Shown: in pieces, positions 29,624 through 38,674 of the stretch
Layout: each line of letters begins with the position of its first letter
Numbering within the stretch: position 1 is the stretch's first letter
Assembly (NCBI RefSeq): GCF_947500405.1
Contig: NZ_CANMRY010000012.1
Coordinates: 29,832-93,831 of the forward strand
Length of the DNA stretch: 64,000 nucleotides
Source of the DNA: an uncultured Maribacter sp.
Lineage (GTDB): Bacteria > Bacteroidota > Bacteroidia > Flavobacteriales > Flavobacteriaceae
Direction: 5' to 3'
Made by a program: the position numbers and the translations under genes
The notes under the pieces: model-generated
Database searches by the model: none
What the model was told of the DNA's origin: nothing
The model's input: the letters and a program-made list of their open reading frames with translations, nothing else

Positions 29624-32077
29624 ATGAAAAAGCTTTTACTTGCCTTAATATTATTCTTTTCTACTTTTTCTTTTGCTCAAAAACTACAATCCCCATCTAA
29701 CTTTTTAGGCTATAAAATTGGCTCTCATTTTTCTAGACACCATCAAGTAATAGATTATTTTAAACATGTTTCTACTGCTGCGGCTTCTAATGTAAAATTA
29801 GTAGAGTATGGCAAAACTAACGAAAAAAGACCCTTAGTTTTAGCATACATATCTTCCAAAGAAAATATTGAAAATTTAGATAACATACGTTTAGAACATT
29901 TAAAAAAAACAACTGGAAGTGGCACCAATAATAAAGCTATTGTTTGGTTAAGTTACAATGTTCATGGAAACGAAAGTGTTGGCACAGAGGCTGCAATGCA
30001 AACCATATACGAACTACTTACCTCCAAAAAAACTTACTTAGAAAATACCATAATTATTTTGGACCCTTGTGTTAACCCAGATGGAAGGGATAGGTATGTA
30101 AATTGGTATAACCAATATAAAAATAAATACATAACCATAGATCCTAACAGTAAAGAGCACCATGAAGACTGGTGGAACGGTAGAAGCAACCATTATATGT
30201 TTGATTTAAATAGAGACTGGGCTTGGCTAACGCAAGTTGAAAGCATACAGCGACTAAAATTTTACAATAAATGGCTACCGCATATACATGTAGATTTTCA
30301 TGAACAAGGCGTGGATAGTCCTTATTATTTTGCTCCTGCTGCAGAACCTTATCATGAAGCTATAACAAAGTTTCAAAGAGACTTTCAAACCACCATTGGA
30401 AAAAACCACGCAAAATATTTTAACAAAAATGGATGGCTATATTTTACAAAAGAAGTTTTTGACTTATTATATCCTAGCTATGGAGACACCTACCCTACCT
30501 ATAATGGCAGTATTGGAATGACCTACGAACAAGGTGGCAGCGGAAGAGCTGGCTTAGCTATAAAAACATACGCTGGAGACATATTAACGTTACAAGACCG
30601 TTATAACCATCATTTAACTACAGGAATATCTACTATTGAGGTTGCATCAAAAAACGAAAAAAAACTTAATGAAGAATTTAAGAAGTTTTACGAAACTAAA
30701 AATTACAAATATAATAGCTATGTTTTAAATGGCTCAGAAGATAAAATTACAGCCCTAACAAAATTATTAGACCAACACCAAATACAATACCAACAAGGGC
30801 AAAATGCAAATTTAAAGGGATACCTTTTTAATAGCAGTAAAACAGGAACTTTTAAAAGTACTACTAACAGTTTAGTAGTTTCTACAAATCAGCCTAAAAG
30901 TACACTAGTTAAAGTTTTGTTTGAGCCAAAAACAAAATTAACTGACTCTTTAACGTATGATATTACGGCATGGTCTTTACCTTATGCGTATGGCTTAAAT
31001 GCTGTAGCTACCACTGCTATAGCCCCAAGTAAAACTTATGAAAAAAGTAATTTAAAAACCAATTCTATAGATCCCAATGCATACGCCTACATAACAGATT
31101 GGAACAGCATAAAAGATGCAAAATTTTTAGCTGCCATTTTACAAGAAAAAATTAAAGTTAGGTATAGTAAAAACCCTTTTAAGATTGAAGGAAAAACGTA
31201 TAATCGCGGAAGTTTAATAATTACTAAATTAGACAACTCTAACCATAAGAGTTTTGCAGATAAACTTGGTAAAATTGCTAATACCCATGAGAAAAAACTT
31301 TTTGCTACTAAAACTGGTTTTGTAGATTCTGGAAAAGATTTTGGTTCTAACTCGGTGCAAATAATCTCCGATACTAAAGTTGCTATTCTTTCTGGAAAGC
31401 CAAATTCTACCTTACGTTTTGGAGAAATATGGCACTTTTTTGAAGAACAAATTAATTACCCCATATCTGTTCTGGATGCCGATTATTTTGACGCGGTCAA
31501 TTTATCTAATTACAATATATTAATTTTACCTAGCGGCTCTAATTATTCTTCCTTTATGACTAGCAAAAGAGTAACTGCAATACATAACTGGGTAGAAAAT
31601 GGTGGTAACCTTATTGTAATGGGAAAAGCTTTGCAAAGCTTTATTAACAAACAGGATTTTAAAATAAAGAAAAAAACAATAGTGAAGGATAGCATTATCA
31701 ATCCTAAATCTTACGAAAGAAATGAAAGAGAAAAAATTAAAAATGCAATTACCGGAGCTATTTTTAAAACAAAAGTAGACCCTACGCACCCACTTTCTTA
31801 TGGGTATAATAACACTTACTTTACCCTTAAATTAGGCAATGACGCCTATGAATATTTAGATGAAGGGAATGCTGTATATTTAGAAAAACAAAATACAAAA
31901 CCTGTATCTGGATTTGCGGGTAGTAATGCTCAGAAAAAAGTACAAAACACGCTAATTTATGGCACACAATCCTTAAAAAAGGGAAATATAACTTATATGG
32001 TAGACAACCCTTTATTTAGAGGTTTTTGGGAAAATGGGAAACTATTTTTTGCAAATGCAATCTTTATGGTGAACTAA
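29624..32077 (+). CDS. Exported M14-family zinc carboxypeptidase with C-terminal GATase-like domain
   Basis: 817 residues with a signal peptide (1-19, ending in FAQ). The M14 domain has metal ligands His114 and Glu117 in NVHGNES, the PDGRDR segment, a third histidine in HIHVDFHEQG (His222 or His226), and a candidate catalytic glutamate in TYEQGG (Glu302). The C-terminal half includes an ILILPSGSNY stretch and a following WVENGGNLIVMG segment, like a class I amidotransferase-type fold without obvious catalytic residues. It likely trims peptides in the periplasm or outside. A -7 element TAGATTTG lies at 29589-29596. It ends 20 nt before convergent rimO. Confidence 0.88.
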   Translation: MKKLLLALILFFSTFSFAQKLQSPSNFLGYKIGSHFSRHHQVIDYFKHVSTAAASNVKLVEYGKTNEKRPLVLAYISSKENIENLDNIRLEHLKKTTGSGTNNKAIVWLSYNVHGNESVGTEAAMQTIYELLTSKKTYLENTIIILDPCVNPDGRDRYVNWYNQYKNKYITIDPNSKEHHEDWWNGRSNHYMFDLNRDWAWLTQVESIQRLKFYNKWLPHIHVDFHEQGVDSPYYFAPAAEPYHEAITKFQRDFQTTIGKNHAKYFNKNGWLYFTKEVFDLLYPSYGDTYPTYNGSIGMTYEQGGSGRAGLAIKTYAGDILTLQDRYNHHLTTGISTIEVASKNEKKLNEEFKKFYETKNYKYNSYVLNGSEDKITALTKLLDQHQIQYQQGQNANLKGYLFNSSKTGTFKSTTNSLVVSTNQPKSTLVKVLFEPKTKLTDSLTYDITAWSLPYAYGLNAVATTAIAPSKTYEKSNLKTNSIDPNAYAYITDWNSIKDAKFLAAILQEKIKVRYSKNPFKIEGKTYNRGSLIITKLDNSNHKSFADKLGKIANTHEKKLFATKTGFVDSGKDFGSNSVQIISDTKVAILSGKPNSTLRFGEIWHFFEEQINYPISVLDADYFDAVNLSNYNILILPSGSNYSSFMTSKRVTAIHNWVENGGNLIVMGKALQSFINKQDFKIKKKTIVKDSIINPKSYERNEREKIKNAITGAIFKTKVDPTHPLSYGYNNTYFTLKLGNDAYEYLDEGNAVYLEKQNTKPVSGFAGSNAQKKVQNTLIYGTQSLKKGNITYMVDNPLFRGFWENGKLFFANAIFMVN

Positions 32078-32097
32078 AAAAATAATTAGCCCACCCT

Positions 32098-33423
32098 TTA
32101 TTCTCTAATAAAGTTTGATTGCTGTACAGGCTCACCATACAAATCAAAATCGGCAGCTTCATTTACTTTTACATCTACAAATTCACCATGTTTAACATAG
32201 TATTTTGTAGCATCAATAAGTACTTCATTATCTACATCTGGAGAATCAAACTCCGTTCTACCAATAAAATAATTTCCTTCTTTACGGTCTATAATACAAC
32301 GAAAAGTTTCTCCTATTTTCTGCTGGTTTAACTCCCATGAAATTTGAGATTGTATTTCCATTATTTGGTTTGCACGATCTTGCTTCACATCTTCAGGAAC
32401 ATTATCCTCTAAAGTATAAGCATGTGTATTTTCTTCATGGCTATAAGTAAAGCAACCTAAACGCTCAAAACGCATTTCTTCAACCCAATTTTTAAGCTCT
32501 AAAAAGTCTTCTTCTGTCTCTCCTGGGTATCCAACAATAAGCGTTGTTCTTATAGTCATATTCGGTACCGCTGCTCTAAAATCTTTAATTAACTGCGTTG
32601 TTTTAGCATGCGTAGTTCCCCTACGCATACTTTTTAAAACAGAATCCGATATGTGCTGTAAAGGAATATCTAAATAATTACAAACCTTAGGCTCCACATT
32701 CATTACATCTAAAACATCCATAGGAAAACCAGTCGGAAATGCATAATGTAACCGAATCCATTCTATTCCTTCAACTTTTACTAACGCTTTTAATAACTCA
32801 GCTAAGTTTCTTTTCTTATATAAATCTAATCCATAATACGTAAGATCCTGAGCTATTAAAACTAATTCTTTTACTCCTTTTGAAGCTAACTTTTCTGCCT
32901 CTACCACTAAATCTTCAATAGGAGTACTTTTATGCTTTCCTCTCATTATTGGAATAGCACAAAAAGAACAAGGACGATCACAACCTTCTGCAATCTTTAA
33001 ATAAGCATAATTTTTTGGAGTTGTAGTTAATCGTTCTCCTATTAACTCGTGCTTATAATCTGCTTCTAAAGCTTTTAACAAACTAGGCAACTCACTTGTT
33101 CCAAAAAACTCATCTACATTCGGAATTTCTTTTTTTAAGTCTGGCTTATATCTCTCACTTAAACACCCAGTGACAAAAACCTTATCTACATCACCTGCAT
33201 TTTTCTTTTCTACATACTCCAAAATAGTATTTACACTTTCTTCTTTTGCATTTGCAATAAAACCACAAGTATTAATAACTACAATGTTACCCTCTTCTTC
33301 ATGAACTACCTCTTTATCATTAGCACGAAGTTGCCCCATTAACACTTCAGAGTCGTATACATTCTTAGAGCAACCTAAAGTTACTACATTGATTTTGTTC
33401 TTTTTAAGTGATTTTGTTCTCAT
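32098..33423 (-). CDS. rimO: Ribosomal protein S12 methylthiotransferase RimO
   Basis: 441 residues, normal length. This radical-SAM enzyme adds a methylthio group to an aspartate of ribosomal protein S12. The N-terminal UPF0004 domain supplies the auxiliary cluster (Cys18, Cys53, Cys87). The radical-SAM cluster is CDRPCSFC (Cys148, Cys152, Cys155), and a C-terminal TRAM domain follows. The related MiaB acts on tRNA, but GCSKNVYDSE near the start and the lack of MiaB features fit RimO. A -7 element TATTTTTG (minus strand, 33441-33448) is 18 nt upstream of the start. Confidence 0.94.
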   Translation of the reverse strand: MRTKSLKKNKINVVTLGCSKNVYDSEVLMGQLRANDKEVVHEEEGNIVVINTCGFIANAKEESVNTILEYVEKKNAGDVDKVFVTGCLSERYKPDLKKEIPNVDEFFGTSELPSLLKALEADYKHELIGERLTTTPKNYAYLKIAEGCDRPCSFCAIPIMRGKHKSTPIEDLVVEAEKLASKGVKELVLIAQDLTYYGLDLYKKRNLAELLKALVKVEGIEWIRLHYAFPTGFPMDVLDVMNVEPKVCNYLDIPLQHISDSVLKSMRRGTTHAKTTQLIKDFRAAVPNMTIRTTLIVGYPGETEEDFLELKNWVEEMRFERLGCFTYSHEENTHAYTLEDNVPEDVKQDRANQIMEIQSQISWELNQQKIGETFRCIIDRKEGNYFIGRTEFDSPDVDNEVLIDATKYYVKHGEFVDVKVNEAADFDLYGEPVQQSNFIRE

Positions 33424-33554
33424 AACTATAAAATAGTGCGCAAAAATACAATAAGCATAACGAACATTATTGTTTTTATACGATTTCTTACCCTAGAACG
33501 TTAAACCAATAAGTATAAAAACCAGTCTAAACTATACTAAAACAGATTATTACG

Positions 33555-34655
33555 ATGACAAAATATATATTTCTGCTACTCATAGCAACTAGCATTCTTT
33601 TTTGGGGCTGTTCAAAAAACACTGAAAGTAAAGAAGAGGAGAAAGAGGTAATTCCTACAGGGATATATTTTCCAGAAATAGGTAGTACTACTTGGGAAAC
33701 TATTACTCCAGAACAATTAAACTGGAAAAAAGAAAATTTACAAGATTTATATGATTACTTAGAAACTAAAAATTCGAAAGGATTTATAGTATTAAAAAAC
33801 GGAAGGATTGTAATTGAGAAATACTTTAATGGTCATTCTAAAAATGAGGAATGGAACTGGTATTCTGCCGGAAAAACATTAGTCTCTAGTACTATTGGTA
33901 TTGCACAGGAAGAAGGTTTTTTATCTATTAATGATACATCTTCCGATTACTTAGGTGCTAACTGGTCTAGTTTAACCACTGCGCAACAAGACTTAATTAC
34001 CGTAAAAAACCACCTTAGTATGTCTACTGGTTTAAATGATTATGTAGAGCAAACTCTAAAGTGGATTTGCACTTCTCCTTCCTGTTTTGATTATGAAGCA
34101 AATGCTGGCACTAGATGGGCATACCACCAAGGCGCTTATACAAAATTAAAAGATGTTGTAACCAATGCTACAGGTACAGACTTTAACACCTATTTCTATT
34201 CTAAAATAAGGGATAAAATAGGCATGACTGGCTCTTGGAACGAACTAACCTTACTAACTCTTTATGCTAGTGATACCAGAAGTATGGCACGTTGGGGTTT
34301 ACTAATTGAAAATGAAGGCGTTTGGGACTCCGAAACTATTATTAATAAAAGTTATTATGATGCAATGGTAAATACTTCTCAAAACATAAATAAATCTTAC
34401 GGTTATTTATGGTGGCTAAACGGGAAAGAAAGTTACATGGGAACCGCCTCACAAGCAGTAATTTCAGGTTCTTTGGTTCCTAGCGCCCCAAAGGATATGT
34501 TTGCTGCTTTAGGTGCAGATGACCAAAAAATATATGTTATTCCAAGCCAAGATTTAGTTATTGTACGATGTGGAGATAGCGCAGAAGAAATGCAATTAGG
34601 CCCTTCTAGTTTTGACAATGAATTATGGATTAAAATTAATGCAGTGATTGAGTAG
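33555..34655 (+). CDS. Lipoprotein serine hydrolase of the beta-lactamase/PBP class C fold
   Basis: 366 residues. The lipoprotein signal ends in FWGC (Cys19). The SxxK motif is SAGK (Ser104, Lys107) and a late GYLWWLNG segment fits the fold. Such proteins are mostly esterases or D-aminopeptidases rather than true beta-lactamases, and resistance should not be inferred from this. It is single, on the plus strand, with divergent rimO upstream and a bidirectional terminator after it. Confidence 0.85.
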   Translation: MTKYIFLLLIATSILFWGCSKNTESKEEEKEVIPTGIYFPEIGSTTWETITPEQLNWKKENLQDLYDYLETKNSKGFIVLKNGRIVIEKYFNGHSKNEEWNWYSAGKTLVSSTIGIAQEEGFLSINDTSSDYLGANWSSLTTAQQDLITVKNHLSMSTGLNDYVEQTLKWICTSPSCFDYEANAGTRWAYHQGAYTKLKDVVTNATGTDFNTYFYSKIRDKIGMTGSWNELTLLTLYASDTRSMARWGLLIENEGVWDSETIINKSYYDAMVNTSQNINKSYGYLWWLNGKESYMGTASQAVISGSLVPSAPKDMFAALGADDQKIYVIPSQDLVIVRCGDSAEEMQLGPSSFDNELWIKINAVIE

Positions 34656-34694
34656 TTAGCTGTTAGCAAAAAACAAATTTTATTTATATTTAAT

Positions 34695-34730
34695 AAAGCC
34701 CTCTAAAATAGTACTATTTTAGAGGGCTTT
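34695..34730. terminator. Bidirectional terminator between the serine hydrolase and ftsY
   Basis: A nearly perfect palindrome of 36 nt: AAAGCCCTCTAAAATA pairs with TATTTTAGAGGGCTTT around a short loop. Both arms end in A/T-rich flanks. It closes two convergent genes. Confidence 0.9.
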
Positions 34731-34751
34731 TATAGTATTCGTTTAGGAAAG

Positions 34752-35711
34752 TTACTTTAAATTAAAGAAAGAATCTACAAATTCATATTTATTAAAGACT
34801 TGCAAATCCTCTATTCCTTCTCCAACACCAATATATTTTACTGGAATTTTAAATTGATCCGATATACCTATAACAACACCGCCTTTCGCTGTACCGTCTA
34901 ATTTTGTAATTGCTAAAGAAGTAACCTCTGTTGCTTTTGTAAACTGCTTAGCTTGTTCAAAAGCATTTTGCCCAGTAGAACCATCTAAAACCAAAAGCAC
35001 TTCATTAGGAGTGTCGGCTACAACTTTTTGCATAACACGTTTTACTTTAGTTAACTCATTCATTAAGTTCACCTTATTATGTAAACGCCCAGCGGTATCT
35101 ATAATTACAACATCTGCATCTTGTGTTACTGCGGAACTTAAGGTGTCAAAAGCTACAGAAGCAGGGTCGCTCCCCATATCTTGTCTTACAATTGGAACAT
35201 CTACCCTATCTGCCCAAACCTGCAATTGGTCTATTGCTGCTGCTCTAAACGTATCTGCTGCACCTAAAACAACTTTTAATCCTTGTTTTTTAAATTGATG
35301 TGCTAGTTTTCCAATAGTAGTAGTTTTACCAGCCCCATTAACTCCTACAACCATGATTACATATGGTTTCTTATCTTTCGGAATACTATATTCTATTTCT
35401 TCTCCTAAGTGAGTTTCTGATAATAGTCCTGCAATTTCTTCTCTTAAAATTACATTTAATTCATCTGTTCCTAAATATTTGTCTTTAGAAACACGAGCTT
35501 CAATTCTATCAATTATTTTTAATGTAGTATCTACACCTACATCCGAAGAAACTAAAACTTCTTCTAAATTATCTAAAACATCATCATCTACCTTAGATTT
35601 ACCTGCAACCGCTTTTCCTAATTTAGAAAAAAAAGTAGTTTTACTCTTTTCTAACCCTTTATCTAGGGTTTCTTTCTTTTTAGAAGAAAATATTTTTTTA
35701 AATAAACTCAT
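34752..35711 (-). CDS. ftsY: Signal recognition particle receptor FtsY
   Basis: 319 residues, the compact form without the long acidic N-terminal domain of enterobacteria. The NG domain is complete: GVNGAGKTTTIGKL (G1), DTFRAAA, DTAGRLHNK (G3), and TKLDGTAKGG (G4). It docks SRP-ribosome complexes at the membrane through GTP hydrolysis with Ffh. A terminator (35747-35774) separates it from the ribosomal protein genes upstream, and a -7 element TATATTTG lies at 35730-35737, so it is probably transcribed on its own. Confidence 0.97.
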   Translation of the reverse strand: MSLFKKIFSSKKKETLDKGLEKSKTTFFSKLGKAVAGKSKVDDDVLDNLEEVLVSSDVGVDTTLKIIDRIEARVSKDKYLGTDELNVILREEIAGLLSETHLGEEIEYSIPKDKKPYVIMVVGVNGAGKTTTIGKLAHQFKKQGLKVVLGAADTFRAAAIDQLQVWADRVDVPIVRQDMGSDPASVAFDTLSSAVTQDADVVIIDTAGRLHNKVNLMNELTKVKRVMQKVVADTPNEVLLVLDGSTGQNAFEQAKQFTKATEVTSLAITKLDGTAKGGVVIGISDQFKIPVKYIGVGEGIEDLQVFNKYEFVDSFFNLK

Positions 35712-35729
35712 ATCTTACCTATAGTTACT

Positions 35730-35737
35730 CAAATATA
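35730..35737 (-). promoter_or_regulatory. -7 element for ftsY
   Basis: TATATTTG on the minus strand, 19 nt before the ftsY start and just after the terminator of the ribosomal operon. It gives ftsY a likely separate promoter; no clear -33 TTG is seen. Confidence 0.4.
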
Positions 35738-35746
35738 AAAAATTAA

Positions 35747-35774
35747 AAAGCCTCTTTCATAAGAAAGAGGCTTT
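35747..35774 (-). terminator. Terminator of the rpmB-rpmG-DUF4295 operon
   Basis: AAAGCCTCTTTC (35747-35758) pairs with GAAAGAGGCTTT (35763-35774), a 12-bp perfect stem with loop ATAA. The A-run at the left gives a T-run on the minus strand. It lies 24 nt past the DUF4295 stop. Confidence 0.85.
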
Positions 35775-35797
35775 AAAAAATAATTTAAGTTAGTTAG

Positions 35798-35950
35798 TTA
35801 CTTTTTAGCAATCCATTCGTTCACCAATTCTGGTGCCATAACAGATTCTACAAAAGTATATGCTCCTGTCTTAGGGGACCTTACCATTTTAATGGCTTTA
35901 GTCAATCTCTTAGAACTTGTTTGTAAACTTGCTACCGTCTTCTTTGCCAT
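35798..35950 (-). CDS. DUF4295 small conserved protein
   Basis: A 50-residue protein running from the ATG at 35950 to the TAA at 35798: MAKKTVASLQ at the start and NEWIAKK at the end, basic overall. This matches DUF4295, a tiny Bacteroidota family encoded just after rpmG. It begins six bases after the rpmG stop and ends before a strong terminator, so it is co-transcribed with the ribosomal protein genes. The position and basic charge suggest a ribosome-associated protein, but this is inference. Confidence 0.88.
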   Translation of the reverse strand: MAKKTVASLQTSSKRLTKAIKMVRSPKTGAYTFVESVMAPELVNEWIAKK

Positions 35951-35956
35951 GACTTA

Positions 35957-36139
35957 TTATTTTATTTCTTTATGAACTGTCATTCTCTTAAGGATAGGGT
36001 TGAATTTTTTAATTTCCATCCTTTCCGGAGTATTCTTTTTGTTCTTTGTTGTTATGTATCTAGATGTACCTGGTTGTCCAGACTCTTTATGCTCTGTACA
36101 CTCCAATATAACCTGAATTCTATTGCCTTTTTTTGCCAT
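35957..36139 (-). CDS. rpmG: 50S ribosomal protein L33
   Basis: 60 residues. [17 protein letters not shown] and the [21 protein letters not shown] segment are typical of L33. Only one cysteine is present, so this is the zinc-free type lacking the CxxC pairs, with no second copy in the window. It lies 18 nt after rpmB and 6 nt before DUF4295. Confidence 0.97.
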   Translation of the reverse strand: MAKKGNRIQVILECTEHKESGQPGTSRYITTKNKKNTPERMEIKKFNPILKRMTVHKEIK

Positions 36140-36157
36140 TTTTGTTGAATTTTAGGA

Positions 36158-36394
36158 TTACTTAACTAATCCATTAGCTTTGGCGTCTTTTAAAACAGCC
36201 GAAATACCTTTTTTGTTGATAATTTTCAACGCTTTAGCGGAAACCTTTAAGGTTACCCAACGATCTTCTTCAGGAATGTAAAATCTTTTCTTGGAAAGGT
36301 TTACATTAAATCTTCTTCTGGTCTTATTAATTGAGAACGATACGTTGTTCCCAAACATAGCCCTTTTTCCAGTAATTTCACAAACTTTTGACAT
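36158..36394 (-). CDS. rpmB: 50S ribosomal protein L28
   Basis: 78 residues, normal length. MSKVCEITGKRAMFGNNVSF is the family start and KRFYIPEEDRWVTLKVSAKAL the conserved core. It is the first gene of a three-gene ribosomal unit and has one of the clearest promoters in the window just upstream. Confidence 0.98.
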   Translation of the reverse strand: MSKVCEITGKRAMFGNNVSFSINKTRRRFNVNLSKKRFYIPEEDRWVTLKVSAKALKIINKKGISAVLKDAKANGLVK

Positions 36395-36423
36395 TGCGCA
36401 GAATTTTTCTTTTAAACAGGGTG

Positions 36424-36454
36424 CAAATTTATATCTTTTTTATGGTACTGACAA
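36424..36454 (-). promoter_or_regulatory. Predicted promoter of the rpmB operon
   Basis: On the minus strand, -7 TAAATTTG (36424-36431) and -33 TTG (36452-36454) with a 20-nt spacer, about 30 nt before the rpmB start. Fits TTG-N(17-23)-TAnnTTTG. Confidence 0.55.
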
Positions 36455-36463
36455 ACTTCTTTT

Positions 36464-37714
36464 TCAGAAATTTAAAATTTCTTTTTGCAGCATCTCAAAA
36501 GCCTTATTTACAGACTTCTCTACCACCCTTTCTCGTTGAGCTCCCATCATAAATTCTTCACAAACTACTTCTTTAGGTGTAGCAATGGCTATAAAAACAG
36601 TTCCTACTTCCGCATTAGAATCTCCTTTAGTAGGCCCAGCATTTCCTGTTGTTGCAATTGCAAAATCTGAATTAAACATTTTTTTAGCAACTAAAGCCAT
36701 TTCTTTTGCCACTGCTTCACTAACTACAGAGTGTTTTTCTATAACCTCTTTAGGTACGCGTAAAACATTTTCTTTTGCTTCTGTAGCATAACTAACAACG
36801 CTTCCTTTAAAATAGGAAGATGCCCCTGGTACAGAGGTTACTACATTAGCTATTTTTCCTCCTGTAAAACTTTCCGCTGTTGCTAAAGACCTTTTTTTAT
36901 TTGTTAATAATGATGCTATAACCATTTCTATACTTTCTTCATCCTCCATCCCATAAACAACATCGCTAATTAAACGATTAAGTTTAGCACACTCCTCGTC
37001 TATAGCATCTATTAGCTCTTGTTTATTTTCTCCCTTTGCACTTAATCGCAAACGAACCTTACCTAAACTTGGAAGGTATGCTAACTTAACAAAGTTTGGT
37101 AAATTCATTTCCCAATCTTCTAACCTCTCTGCTAAAGCACTTTCTCCAATACCATAAGTTATAATGGTTTTGTGGATTATATAGGGACACTTAAATTGGT
37201 TTATAATTTTTGGAAGCACCTTAGTTGTAATAAGATTTTTCATTTCAAAAGGTACTCCAGGAAGAGAAACAAAAACAGTTTCCCCGTTTACCATCCACAT
37301 TCCTGGCGCTGTTCCAAAATCATTTTGTAATACCTCTGCCTTAGACGGTACTAATGCCTGGTTCTTATTAATTTGACTAAGCGGCTTATCTTTATAATAT
37401 TTAGCAAATAACCCTTCTACATGCTTTAAAACTTGTTTATTTTCTATGAGGGTATCTTCTAGAAACTCACACAAAGTATGTTTTGTAATATCATCTTTTG
37501 TAGGACCTAAACCTCCGGTAATTATTACAATTTTTGCTCTACTTTTTGCTTCTTTAAGAGCGGTAAGAATATGCTCTTTATCATCTTGTATAGATGTTAT
37601 CTGATATACCGATACTCCAATTTTATTAAGCTCTTTAGCAATAAAAACAGAGTTAGTATCTACTATTTGACCAATGAGAATTTCATCACCAATAGTAATT
37701 ATTTCTGCATTCAT
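36464..37714 (-). CDS. cinA: CinA family protein (competence/damage-inducible, NMN deamidase type)
   Basis: 416 residues with the complete two-domain layout. The N-terminal molybdopterin-binding-like (COG1058) domain opens with AEIITIGDEILIGQ and has TGGLGPTKDD near 86. The C-terminal CinA domain (about 255-416) has ATAESFTGG and TGNAGPTKGD. Studied homologues act as ADP-ribose pyrophosphatase and NMN deamidase in pyridine nucleotide salvage. It overlaps the HPt gene by one base (TAATG), so translation is probably coupled. It is the last gene of a five-gene operon. Confidence 0.93.
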   Translation of the reverse strand: MNAEIITIGDEILIGQIVDTNSVFIAKELNKIGVSVYQITSIQDDKEHILTALKEAKSRAKIVIITGGLGPTKDDITKHTLCEFLEDTLIENKQVLKHVEGLFAKYYKDKPLSQINKNQALVPSKAEVLQNDFGTAPGMWMVNGETVFVSLPGVPFEMKNLITTKVLPKIINQFKCPYIIHKTIITYGIGESALAERLEDWEMNLPNFVKLAYLPSLGKVRLRLSAKGENKQELIDAIDEECAKLNRLISDVVYGMEDEESIEMVIASLLTNKKRSLATAESFTGGKIANVVTSVPGASSYFKGSVVSYATEAKENVLRVPKEVIEKHSVVSEAVAKEMALVAKKMFNSDFAIATTGNAGPTKGDSNAEVGTVFIAIATPKEVVCEEFMMGAQRERVVEKSVNKAFEMLQKEILNF

Positions 37715-38052
37715 TAAAGATTAAAATCTTTTTTAAGTTCAGAAACTACCTGTGTTACATCCGTTTTAAGTATTGGAAATACTTTTTTTATTTCTTCCAT
37801 ATTAGCTTCATTTTTACCAAGAGTTTCTATTTCTAAAGCAGCAGCTCTTGTTTGTTCCATTCCTAATAAATCTACATTAGGTTTTATTTTATGCGCTAAT
37901 TGGTATACTTGTTCATAATTCATCTCTGTTAGAGCTTTTTCTAAAGCTTCTAAATCTACTGGGACTTCTTCTAAAAAAACAGATATTACAGAAACAATAA
38001 ATTCCTCATCTCCTTCTGCCATTTCATTTATTTTATCTAAACTATATATCAT
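37714..38052 (-). CDS. Stand-alone HPt histidine phosphotransfer protein
   Basis: 112 residues, a single helical HPt domain. The phospho-acceptor is His54 in YQLAHKIKPNVDLLGM, matching the family HK(x)KP(S/N) pattern. It would shuttle phosphate between receiver domains in a phosphorelay. No hybrid kinase or receiver is nearby, so the partners are elsewhere. It lies in an operon between an FAH-family hydrolase (5-nt gap) and cinA (1-nt overlap), an unexpected place for a signalling protein. Confidence 0.88.
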   Translation of the reverse strand: MIYSLDKINEMAEGDEEFIVSVISVFLEEVPVDLEALEKALTEMNYEQVYQLAHKIKPNVDLLGMEQTRAAALEIETLGKNEANMEEIKKVFPILKTDVTQVVSELKKDFNL

Positions 38053-38057
38053 TATTA

Positions 38058-38669
38058 TTATTTAATTTTTAAAGAAAAAAGTTCTTTACCTTCAATTGCT
38101 CCCGTAAGATAATCATTTGGCTCTACTTTACCAACACCCGAAGGTGTACCCGTAAAAATTATATCTCCTTTTTTTAACATAAAATATTGAGATACATAAG
38201 CTATTAGTTCGTCTATTTTCCACAACATTAAACTTGTATTTCCTTTTTGGACTATCTCATTATTCTTTTGTAATTCAAAATTTATTGCATTTATATCCTT
38301 AAAAGTATTTACTGGAAGCCAATTACCAATAACAGCTGCACCATCAAAACCTTTTGCTTTTTCCCATGGCAACCCTTTTTCTTTTAATTTAGACTGCAAA
38401 TCTCTTGCCGTAAAGTCTATCCCTAAACCAATTTCATCGTAATATTTGTGTGCAAATTTTTGTTGAATATGTTTTCCTACTTTTTTAATTTTTACTAGTA
38501 CTTCCACTTCATAATGCACATCATTAGAAAATTCTGGAATATAAAAATCTTGTTCCTTAGGTAAAACTGCAGAGTCTGGTTTAATAAAAACTACCGGATC
38601 TTCTGGCCTTTCATTTTTAAGTTCCTCTATATGTGCAGTATAATTACGACCAATACATATTATTTTCAT
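38058..38669 (-). CDS. Fumarylacetoacetate hydrolase family protein
   Basis: 203 residues, short form like YcgM. It starts KIICIGRNYTAHIEEL and has the metal-binding segments VHYEVEVLVKI, LGIDFTARDLQ and GDIIFTGTPSGVG. The family covers acylpyruvate hydrolysis and oxaloacetate decarboxylation, so the substrate is undetermined. Cytosolic. It lies in the operon with 5-nt gaps on both sides. Confidence 0.88.
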   Translation of the reverse strand: MKIICIGRNYTAHIEELKNERPEDPVVFIKPDSAVLPKEQDFYIPEFSNDVHYEVEVLVKIKKVGKHIQQKFAHKYYDEIGLGIDFTARDLQSKLKEKGLPWEKAKGFDGAAVIGNWLPVNTFKDINAINFELQKNNEIVQKGNTSLMLWKIDELIAYVSQYFMLKKGDIIFTGTPSGVGKVEPNDYLTGAIEGKELFSLKIK

Positions 38670-38674
38670 AATAA

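Noticed and set aside
33555..34655. Antibiotic-resistance beta-lactamase
   Set aside because: Only the general serine-hydrolase fold is supported; the class A/C hallmark sets for lactam hydrolysis are not evident.
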